Shown: positions 42,865-49,335 of the stretch, one piece after another
Layout: each line of letters begins with the position of its first letter
Position numbering within the stretch: the stretch's first letter is position 1
Source: JBGLNJ01 sp034434835
GTDB taxonomy: Bacteria; Chloroflexota; Anaerolineae; Fen-1058
Reading direction: 5' to 3'
Length of the DNA stretch: 64,000 nt
NCBI GenBank assembly: GCA_034434835.1
Contig: DAOTXX010000129.1
Span: forward strand, 27,125 to 91,124
Notes under the pieces: model-generated
Database searches by the model: none
Told to the model about the DNA's origin: nothing
The model's input: only the letters and a program-made list of their open reading frames with translations
Translations under genes and position numbers: made by a program

Positions 42865-43860
42865 TTATCCTGCATCCTTCAGGCGCACTCCCAACCCCGG
42901 CCCATTCGGGAGGGTGATTTTCGCGCCGTCATAGTGCAAGCCTACGAACGGATCGTTGGCGATCAGCAGCGGGCCGTCGAGGTCGCAATAGTCTGCCAGC
43001 GGCGCGAGGTGCGCCGCGGCCGTCACGCCGACCGCGCTCTCCACCATGCAACTGAGCATGATCTGCATGTCAAGCGCGCGTGCGACCGCCATGGTCTTGA
43101 TCGCGCCGCGCAGGCCACCCGTTTTCATCAGCTTGACGACGACGCCGTCAATCGCCCCGGCCAGCTTGGGCAGATCGCGCCCGGTCTGCGCCGATTCATC
43201 GGCAAAAATGGGCACGCTCACGCGGCTCTTGAGCCAGCGCAGGCCTTCCCAGTCCTCGCGCGCGAGCGGCTGCTCGATGAACTCGATGTCGTACTCGCCC
43301 AGTTGAGGGATGATCCGCGCGGCCTGCTCGCGCGTCCAACCGGCGTTGGCATCCAGGCGCAATCGAGCATCTGTCGCGTGACGGATCGCTTTCACCCTCG
43401 CCACATCATCGCCCGCGCCGACCTTGATTTTGAGGATGGGCAGCCCGGATTCTTTGGCGCGCGCGGCCATGACCTCCGGCTGGTCCATCCCAATCGTGAA
43501 TGAGGTATCCGGCACGCGCGCCGGATTGAGGCCGAATAATTTGTAGAGCGGAATGTCCAACCGTTTGCCGATGAGGTCGTGCAGCGCCACGTCAATCGCT
43601 GCATAGCCTGCCACCGAGGCGCGCGGCAAGCGCGCGAGAATGTCTTCGATCTGGTACGGATCGTCGCCTAGCAGCGGGGCAACCTGGGCGCAATAATCCA
43701 TCACGCCTTGCGGCGTCTCCTGGTAATACGGCACAACCGGCGCTTCGCCCAGTCCCTCGTCAATCCGCACCAGGACGTTGTGGCGCACGTCGCTTGAGCC
43801 GTGAGCGATGGTAAAAGTCGTGCGAAGGTGAAGATCAAGGGGTTCGGTGGTGATGCGCAT
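42865..43860 (-). CDS. L-Ala-D/L-Glu epimerase (dipeptide epimerase, enolase superfamily)
   Basis: 331-aa enolase superfamily member. Acid-base lysines appear in LKIKVG (near residue 150) and VVVKLMKTGG, metal ligands in LDANAGW, FIEQPL and FADES. The C-terminal DLDGPLLI supplies the D-x-D motif that binds the dipeptide N-terminus, which favours Ala-Glu epimerase over other branches. It allows use of L-Ala-D-Glu from murein turnover. The NlpC/P60 peptidase gene upstream on the same strand supports this, as in the ykfABCD cluster of Bacillus. The start ATG 43860 lacks a good RBS; a themed palindrome lies directly upstream. Confidence 0.9.
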   Translation of the reverse strand: MRITTEPLDLHLRTTFTIAHGSSDVRHNVLVRIDEGLGEAPVVPYYQETPQGVMDYCAQVAPLLGDDPYQIEDILARLPRASVAGYAAIDVALHDLIGKRLDIPLYKLFGLNPARVPDTSFTIGMDQPEVMAARAKESGLPILKIKVGAGDDVARVKAIRHATDARLRLDANAGWTREQAARIIPQLGEYDIEFIEQPLAREDWEGLRWLKSRVSVPIFADESAQTGRDLPKLAGAIDGVVVKLMKTGGLRGAIKTMAVARALDMQIMLSCMVESAVGVTAAAHLAPLADYCDLDGPLLIANDPFVGLHYDGAKITLPNGPGLGVRLKDAG

Positions 43861-43865
43861 GGGAT

Positions 43866-43928
43866 CGCTTCGTAAAACGTGAAGCGTGAAACGTGAAGGG
43901 AGCATGACGTTTCACGTTTCACGCATCA
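43866..43928. repeat. Themed palindrome (GTGAAACG words)
   Basis: GCGTGAAACGTGAA pairs perfectly with TTCACGTTTCACGC across a loop of about 13 bases, between the NlpC/P60 gene and the epimerase gene. Confidence 0.85.
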
Positions 43929-45023
43929 GGTGAATCTTTGCACGCCTGCCAGGCGCTCTCTGAGCCAGGCGCGGTAAATCGGTGAAGTCGGATCGAGGCT
44001 GTTGCGCGTGACGCCCCACACGTGGCCGGTCGAGTGAATCAGCTCGGGGCCGCCCAGCGAGACCGCCACGTGTGAGATCGAGGCATAGCGCGGCGTAACC
44101 GAGTCCGTTGTTTCGCTGCTAAAGAACAGCAGGTCGCCCGGGCGCGGCTCGCCTTCGACCGGCTGGCCGGCCATGAATTGCTGATCCGCGTCGCGCGGCA
44201 CACGCAGCCCCATAAATTCCATCGTCGTCTGCGCAAAGCCGGAACAATCGAACCCGAATGGTGTCTCGCCGCCCCACAGATACGGCACGCCGATAAAACG
44301 GCCCATCAGCTCCAGCGTGCGCGCGATGCCCTCGGCGTCCGGGCGAGGACGTTGTGCCATGGGCAGCAGATCGCTTTCGGCCACCCACAGGGGCGGTTCG
44401 CCTTCCCAATTGACGCGCGCCATGCCCCATCGCCGTTCGGCGACCCGGACCGGCACGCCGAACGGCAGCCTGGTCGCGCGCAGACCTTCCGGCTCGTTGC
44501 CTCCACTCACCAGTAAGCCGCTGTAAGCGGCCGCCGTCTCGGCCACGATGAGCGCGTCCGCTGAGGCGCGATAAGCGTGCGCTTCATCACGGGCGCAGCC
44601 ATAAAGCGACGACTCTTGCATCCAGCCCAGGTAGCCATCGGCGATGCGAACGAACCGCCAGCCGTTTTCCGCCTCACACGCGAGCAACTCGACCGGCTCG
44701 CCGAACAATCCTTGCGCCAGCAGCTCGGCGCCGTTCTCTGGCCGGCGGCGCAGGTTCGAAAGGCCGCGTCGCACGATGCCCCACAGGCCGTTGGGTTGGG
44801 ACAGCACCGTGATTTCATTGACGATTGGCAGCTCGGGCGTGGCCTGACGGACAGCTCGCTCGGCTTCGGCGCGTTGATCGTCCGTGAGGACGCGCCCGGT
44901 CAGTCGAAGAGTGTTGCCCGCGAGTTCAGCCCGCACCTCGAATACGGTCGTGCGGGCATCCGCCCATTTCTGTTTCTTGAGACCCTCGAGGACCGGTTGA
45001 ACGTCGTTTGGCATGTCATGCAT
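43926..45023 (-). CDS. NlpC/P60 peptidase with SH3b domains
   Basis: 365-aa C40 cysteine peptidase. Residues about 10-75 form a small domain of the BON type (ELAGNTLRLTGRVLTDDQRAEAE). Two SH3b-like segments follow (90-135 and 190-225). The NlpC/P60 domain (about 240-350) shows catalytic Cys in FGFDCSGFAQ, His in ISHVAVSLGG and a third polar residue in ELIHSTG. No signal peptide is evident, which suits a cytoplasmic gamma-D-Glu-diamino acid endopeptidase (YkfC-like) acting on imported murein peptides before the epimerase. AGGA lies near ATG 45023. Confidence 0.88.
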   Translation of the reverse strand: MHDMPNDVQPVLEGLKKQKWADARTTVFEVRAELAGNTLRLTGRVLTDDQRAEAERAVRQATPELPIVNEITVLSQPNGLWGIVRRGLSNLRRRPENGAELLAQGLFGEPVELLACEAENGWRFVRIADGYLGWMQESSLYGCARDEAHAYRASADALIVAETAAAYSGLLVSGGNEPEGLRATRLPFGVPVRVAERRWGMARVNWEGEPPLWVAESDLLPMAQRPRPDAEGIARTLELMGRFIGVPYLWGGETPFGFDCSGFAQTTMEFMGLRVPRDADQQFMAGQPVEGEPRPGDLLFFSSETTDSVTPRYASISHVAVSLGGPELIHSTGHVWGVTRNSLDPTSPIYRAWLRERLAGVQRFT

Positions 45024-45036
45024 CCTGGTAGAGGCA

Positions 45037-45621
45037 TCATGAGACCGCGCTCACACTTTTTGAGACCTGTTCAGCCGCCGCGAACCCGGCCGCCAGCGCC
45101 GCGCGGTTCATGGCTTCTGTGCCTTGGGGCGCGCGGGCCGTGACGGCTTTTTCGATCGCTTCGCGTGTGACGACGCCAGTCAAGCCGACCAACAGCCCCA
45201 GCGCGACCACATTGGCGGTGATGGTTTTGCCGGTCGCTTCAACGGCCAGCCGGGTGATCGGCGCTTTGATCGCGCGGGTCGTCGGCACGCGGCCCACTTT
45301 ATCCTCGTCCACGATCAAGAGGCCGCCTTTTTTGAGCGAGGCGTAATATTTGTCACACGCTTCCTGGCTCATCGCCAGCAGCACATCCGCGCCGATGACG
45401 TTGGGATAGTCAATGTCATCCTCGCTGATGATGACTTCGGCTTTGGACGCGCCGCCGCGCGCCTCCGGCCCATAGTCCTGTGTCTGAGTGACGTTTTTGC
45501 CGTCGTAAACGGCTGCGGCTTCCGCCAGGATGATCCCGGCCAGGATCATACCTTGCCCACCTTCACCAGCCAAGCGGATTTCATAGCGACCATTGTGATT
45601 TTTGAGGCGTGTCTTGGGCAC
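45037..45621 (-). CDS. korC: 2-oxoacid:ferredoxin oxidoreductase, gamma subunit
   Basis: 194-aa gamma subunit. It carries the family opening EIRLAGEGGQGMILAGIILAEAAA and the TQTQDYGPEARGGASKAEVIIS block. The GTG start at 45621 shares one base with the beta-subunit stop (TAGTG) and follows GGGAGGTG, so it is translationally coupled. A longer upstream frame lies inside korB and is a shadow. With the alpha, beta and ferredoxin subunits it probably oxidises 2-oxoglutarate (or another 2-oxoacid) to the acyl-CoA with reduction of ferredoxin. Confidence 0.93.
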   Translation of the reverse strand: MPKTRLKNHNGRYEIRLAGEGGQGMILAGIILAEAAAVYDGKNVTQTQDYGPEARGGASKAEVIISEDDIDYPNVIGADVLLAMSQEACDKYYASLKKGGLLIVDEDKVGRVPTTRAIKAPITRLAVEATGKTITANVVALGLLVGLTGVVTREAIEKAVTARAPQGTEAMNRAALAAGFAAAEQVSKSVSAVS

Positions 45622-46487
45622 TAGACACCTCCCGCGATGCGCGGCGAGCCTTCGCCGCCAGCTTTGGCGCGCTCGATCAACTGATCGTACAACGCAGTGT
45701 ATTCGGGCTTGTCCACGTCGAGGAGGACGCCGCGCACGATCTTGCTGGCGCGCTCTTCGGGCGTCAACTTGCCCGAGGTGGCCGCCGAAAGTGTGATGCT
45801 GTTGTCTTTGAGCTGCCGCATCATATCCACCGCCGAGCCAAGTTTGTTGATGCGCCCGAACGTCGTGTGGCAATAGCTCACGGCTTCGACGACGCTGAAC
45901 CCGTTTTTGCGGATCGCCTGCTCGATGTAGCGATCCAGCTCGACGGCGTGATAGACTGTGCTGCGCGCAACGTACGACGCGCCGCACGCGATGGCCGTCT
46001 CGCACACTGGCAGTGGCTGCTCGATGTTGCCGTAGGGCGCGGTCGTCGCGCGGCTGCCCAACGGTGTCGTCGGGCTGTACTGTCCCCCGGTCATGCCATA
46101 GGTCGAGTTGTTGACAATGATCGCCGTCAGGCCGATGTTGCGCCGTGCTGCGTGCATAAAGTGATTGCCGCCGATCGCCAGCGCATCGCCATCGCCCATC
46201 ACGACGATCACCTTGAGCCTGGGCTTGGCGAGCTTCAAGCCGGTGGCAAACGCCAGCGCGCGCCCGTGCGTGGTGTGCATCGTGTTAAAGTCAAGATAGA
46301 CCGGCATGCGCCCCGCGCAGCCGATGCCAGAGATGACCGCGACATCGTCTTTAGCCAACCCCATCCGGTCAATCGCGCGGATGAGCGCGCCCATCACGAT
46401 GCCGATGCCGCACCCGGCGCACCAGACATTCGGGAATTTTTTCGTCTGTCGAAGGTAGCTGTAAGCAGAGTGTTGCTCGTGTGTCAT
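45621..46487 (-). CDS. korB: 2-oxoacid:ferredoxin oxidoreductase, beta subunit
   Basis: 288-aa thiamine-diphosphate subunit. The 4Fe-4S cysteine region begins WCAGCGIGIVMGAL and GIGCAGRMP. The ThDP/Mg motif reads GDGDALAIGGNHFMHAARRNIGLTAIIVNNSTYGMTGGQ. A TTGGAG RBS precedes the ATG. It is separated from korA by an inserted four-helix-bundle gene with repeat arms, an unusual interruption of an obligate complex. Confidence 0.95.
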   Translation of the reverse strand: MTHEQHSAYSYLRQTKKFPNVWCAGCGIGIVMGALIRAIDRMGLAKDDVAVISGIGCAGRMPVYLDFNTMHTTHGRALAFATGLKLAKPRLKVIVVMGDGDALAIGGNHFMHAARRNIGLTAIIVNNSTYGMTGGQYSPTTPLGSRATTAPYGNIEQPLPVCETAIACGASYVARSTVYHAVELDRYIEQAIRKNGFSVVEAVSYCHTTFGRINKLGSAVDMMRQLKDNSITLSAATSGKLTPEERASKIVRGVLLDVDKPEYTALYDQLIERAKAGGEGSPRIAGGV

Positions 46488-46498
46488 GGTGACTCCAA

Positions 46499-46556
46499 GT
46501 TACAGGTCGCAAGTCGCAGGGCGCAGGTTGTAGGTCACAGGTCGCAGGTCGCAGAT
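46499..46556. repeat. Left repeat arm of the four-helix-bundle cassette
   Basis: Six or seven degenerate copies of a GTCGCAG/GGTCACA word (ACAGGTCGCAAGTCGCAG, then GGCGCAGG, GTAGGTCACAGGTCGCAG). It ends at the stop codon of the four-helix gene and is in inverse orientation to the arm at 46998. Confidence 0.85.
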
Positions 46557-46936
46557 CAATCTTCCTTGATTGCGCCGCGAAGGGCTGCCTCGCGATAGTT
46601 GTAAAGCATCCCGCCCAACTTGCGGAATTCTGCAAAGTACTGAAAGCGTTCTGGTTGGAGACACTCGGTTTCGTGGAGCATCTCCAGGTGCGCTTTGGTC
46701 TCGTCGCAACTTGCCAGCGCAAATGTCAGGAATCGAACCTGGTCAGCAGGGTAACGCCTCCGTCCATACGCTTCTACAAAGTTAGCGACGATTGACTTGG
46801 ACGAGCGCCGAATCTGATCACCCTCGGCGTGCATTTCATATTTGGGCAACTCGGTCAGGGTCATTCGATGAGCCTCGACGGCCAATTTCTTTGACAGCTT
46901 GTAGATCTCGGTGTCCTCATAGCCCCGCGCAGCCAT
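46556..46936 (-). CDS. Four-helix bundle protein (23S rRNA-intervening-sequence / bAvd-like)
   Basis: 126-aa protein of the family first found in 23S rRNA intervening sequences and structurally related to the accessory protein bAvd of diversity-generating retroelements. Hallmarks are the ELPKYEMHAEGDQIRRSSKSIVANFVEAYGRR block (about residues 29-60), then helical FLTFALASCDETKAHLEML and FQYFAEFRKLGGMLYNY. It likely binds nucleic acid as a pentamer, by family analogy. An AAAGGAGG RBS precedes the ATG. It splits korA from korB and is flanked by opposed repeat arms. No reverse transcriptase or template repeat is nearby. Confidence 0.9.
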   Translation of the reverse strand: MAARGYEDTEIYKLSKKLAVEAHRMTLTELPKYEMHAEGDQIRRSSKSIVANFVEAYGRRRYPADQVRFLTFALASCDETKAHLEMLHETECLQPERFQYFAEFRKLGGMLYNYREAALRGAIKED

Positions 46937-46997
46937 ACCTGCCTCCTTTCCTCAACTGGAGCTTTTCCCAATCATGCAATTTGCTTTGGCGAACTGG

Positions 46998-47055
46998 GTG
47001 ACTTGCGCCTTGTGACTTGCGTCCTGCGTCGTGTGACTTGCGCCCTGTCTCACTT
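46998..47055. repeat. Right repeat arm of the four-helix-bundle cassette
   Basis: Copies of TGACTTGCG/TCCTGCG (GTGACTTGCGCC, TGTGACTTGCGTCC, GTGTGACTTGCGCC), reverse-complementary in theme to the arm at 46499. The korA stop codon (47050-47052) lies within it. Confidence 0.85.
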
Positions 47056-48171
47056 GCCCTCAATCGCCTCAAGGATCATTTGCGGTGTCACCATCTCGCC
47101 GTCGGCGCGGTTGACACGCACGACCTTGTGCCGCCCGGCCACGCGCTCGACTTCGAGCGCAAGCTGCCCCCGGTTCATCTCCGGCACAACGATGCGCCTG
47201 GCCGTGTGCGAGATGCGCTCGAGCGTATCTTCGGGAAACGGCCAGATCGTCAGCAGCGTGACCAGCCCGACTTTGCTCCGTCTCTGGCGCGCGAGCTTGA
47301 CGGCGTGTCGCGCGCTGCGCGCCGACGCGCCATAGGCCACGACGACCGTGCGCGCGGATGAGACGCCATCTTCCTCCACCATCACAATGTCGTGCAGGTG
47401 GCGTTCGATCTTGCGATGCACTCGCTCGATCCATGGATCAATCTCGTCGAGCCGCTGGGTGGGATAACCGGCAATATCGTGCAGCAGGCCGGTGATGTGG
47501 TAACGGTAGCCGTCGCCAAAGTTGGACATGGGGGGCACATCGTTCGGTGAGTCACCGTAGGGTTTGTACCATTCAGGCGGGACGCTGGTCGTCACACGCT
47601 CCACACGCTCGACGGTGTCGAAATCCGGCAGCTCGGCTTTTTCACGCATGTGGCCGATGACTTCATCGAGCAGCAGGATAACAGGGGTGCGATATTTTTC
47701 GGCCAAGTTGAACGCGGCCACCGTCAGGTCGAACGACTGGCGCACTGAGGTCGGGCTGAGCGCGATGATGGGGTGATCGCCGTGCGTGCCCCAGCGCGCC
47801 TGCATCACATCGCCTTGCGAGGGGCTGGTCGGCTGGCCGGTGCTGGGGCCGAGCCGCTGCACGTCCACGATGACACACGGCACTTCGGTCATGGCCGCGT
47901 AGCCGATGTGTTCTTGCATCAGCGAAAAGCCGGGGCCGCTCGTGGCGGTCATGGCTTTCAGCCCGCCCACGGAGGCGCCAATGCACGCGGCCAGGCTGGC
48001 GATCTCGTCCTCCATCTGGATGAATTTGCCACCGAGCTTGGGTAACTCGCGCGAGAGCATCTCGGCGATCTCGGTGGAAGGCGTGATGGGATAACCCGCG
48101 TAGAAACGGCACCCAGCCGCTAACGCTCCCCAACCGACGGCCTCGTTGCCTTGCATGAGTTTGACAGCCAC
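47050..48171 (-). CDS. korA: 2-oxoacid:ferredoxin oxidoreductase, alpha subunit
   Basis: 373-aa alpha subunit of the type in which gamma is separate. It opens VKLMQGNEAVGWGALAAGCRFYAGYPITPSTEIAEML, with MEDEIASLAACIGASVGGLKAMTATSGPGFSLMQE and RLGPSTGQPTSPSQGDVMQARWGTHGD as further diagnostic blocks. A C-terminal PFOR domain follows (VVVAYGASARSARHAV, VPEMNRGQLALEVERV). The start is GTG 48171 with AGAGGTT upstream; a longer frame upstream overlaps the ferredoxin gene. It ends within a repeat arm. Confidence 0.94.
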   Translation of the reverse strand: MAVKLMQGNEAVGWGALAAGCRFYAGYPITPSTEIAEMLSRELPKLGGKFIQMEDEIASLAACIGASVGGLKAMTATSGPGFSLMQEHIGYAAMTEVPCVIVDVQRLGPSTGQPTSPSQGDVMQARWGTHGDHPIIALSPTSVRQSFDLTVAAFNLAEKYRTPVILLLDEVIGHMREKAELPDFDTVERVERVTTSVPPEWYKPYGDSPNDVPPMSNFGDGYRYHITGLLHDIAGYPTQRLDEIDPWIERVHRKIERHLHDIVMVEEDGVSSARTVVVAYGASARSARHAVKLARQRRSKVGLVTLLTIWPFPEDTLERISHTARRIVVPEMNRGQLALEVERVAGRHKVVRVNRADGEMVTPQMILEAIEGK

Positions 48172-48203
48172 GTTGGAACCTCTTGAACGAATGACGTGCC
48201 GCG

Positions 48204-48482
48204 TTATGGTTCGCGGCCTGGTTCGATGCGCCGGACGACGATAGCGAGGTCGGGACAGTGGGTATCGCACCAGTGGCAGGCCGTGCATTTCTCAGCCGCG
48301 ACGACGAACGGACGACCGTCGTGATCCAGCTCGAGCACGCCGGCCGGGCAGAAGGCAGCGCACAGCCCGCAGCCTTTGCACCAATTTCCAAAGATCACCA
48401 CTTGCCCGCGCGACCCTTTGCGGGGGCGCGCCGGTGCCTCTGTGCCTACTGGATTTTCTGTCACCTCTGCTGCTGCCATCAT
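48204..48482 (-). CDS. korD: 2-oxoacid:ferredoxin oxidoreductase, ferredoxin-type delta subunit
   Basis: 92-aa polyferredoxin with two 4Fe-4S motifs, CKGCGLCAAFCP (near residue 35) and CTACHWCDTHCP (near residue 66). A roughly 30-residue disordered N-terminus is unusual for a free ferredoxin but common for delta subunits. First gene of the kor operon; AGGTG precedes the ATG, and korA follows after 32 bp. Confidence 0.94.
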   Translation of the reverse strand: MMAAAEVTENPVGTEAPARPRKGSRGQVVIFGNWCKGCGLCAAFCPAGVLELDHDGRPFVVAAEKCTACHWCDTHCPDLAIVVRRIEPGREP

Positions 48483-48655
48483 ATTTCACCTCGCCATCGT
48501 GTTCTTCAAAAGGCTACACCACTTGAGCAGGTTTGTGATGTGACATCAAACACGATAATTGTATTACGTTTTTCGCAAATCTCGCTCAAACCATCCAAAT
48601 TGTGCTATACTGTAATAGGTGTTTTGGCCCGCGGCCGGGCCAGCGGAGGTAGGCG

Positions 48656-48922
48656 ATGAGACCCAAAGTAACACATTACAAGTTAGACGATCCGGAACTC
48701 TTGGAGCTGGTGAGTCCCGAAATGGATCGTTGGTTAAACTCTTGGTCGGCCAGAAAGCACGCCCGCTACGGCGGTCATTACGTTGCGGTGAGTCGGCGTA
48801 AGCGCGTGGTCGCAGCAGACAAGTCGGCCTCCAGGCTACAACGGAAACTCGACAAGCTCGGCACCAAGGTTCTGGTGTTCTACCTGGAGCCACCCGATGC
48901 CTGCATCATCTACTCACTTTGA
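48656..48922 (+). CDS. DUF5678-like small protein
   Basis: 88-aa basic protein. The core ARYGGHYVAVSRRKRVVAADKSASRLQRKL resembles DUF5678, followed by a beta strand VLVFYLEPPDACIIYSL. GGAGGTAGGCG directly precedes the ATG. It overlaps the retropepsin-like gene by 26 bp. Function unknown; such proteins are often paired with a predicted aspartyl protease, suggesting a two-protein module. A TATACT at 48606 may be its -10. Confidence 0.75.
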   Translation: MRPKVTHYKLDDPELLELVSPEMDRWLNSWSARKHARYGGHYVAVSRRKRVVAADKSASRLQRKLDKLGTKVLVFYLEPPDACIIYSL

Positions 48923-49328
48923 GCATCCGTGGCGCGAGTTCATGCGACCAGATGGGAGTGTGGTCTATCGCCCGGTGCTTCCCGTCCTTGTGCGTGGTCC
49001 CAAAGGCTGGTTGCCCCGCTACTTTCTTGTGGACAGTGGCGCGGACTATTCGATGGCTCCGCACGAGCTGTGTCGCCAACTTGGCCTGCGCTGGCGGGAC
49101 GGCGCGTCCGTCACATTGCGCGGCATCTCGCAACGCAAGACCTGTGCGGTGCAGGGGCGGATTCATCAGGTAGAGGTTCTGCTACCAAAGGCGGCCCTCT
49201 TGCTCCAATTGCCGATGGTCTTTGCCAAAGGGAACGCACCGTTTGTATTGGGCCAAGAGGGCTTTTTTGAGGCCTTTAACATCACCTTCGAGAGGACCAA
49301 ACGGAAGACGGTTTTTCAACTGATTTGA
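48897..49328 (+). CDS. Retropepsin-like aspartyl protease
   Basis: 143-aa protein with a single retropepsin-type motif, FLVDSGADYSMAPHEL (Asp near residue 47), and LPMVFAKGNAPFVLGQEGFFEAFNITFE, the conserved C-terminal block of small bacterial retropepsins. A single active-site Asp per chain implies a homodimer, as in retroviral proteases. GGAG lies 7 nt before ATG 48897. It is encoded within the end of the DUF5678 gene, so the two are translated together. Substrate unknown. Confidence 0.82.
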   Translation: MPASSTHFEHPWREFMRPDGSVVYRPVLPVLVRGPKGWLPRYFLVDSGADYSMAPHELCRQLGLRWRDGASVTLRGISQRKTCAVQGRIHQVEVLLPKAALLLQLPMVFAKGNAPFVLGQEGFFEAFNITFERTKRKTVFQLI

Positions 49329-49335
49329 GATGGCT

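Noticed and set aside
46499..47055. CRISPR array or diversity-generating retroelement
   Set aside because: The repeats are too short and degenerate for CRISPR and have no spacers. There is no reverse transcriptase, template repeat or variable target gene in the window.
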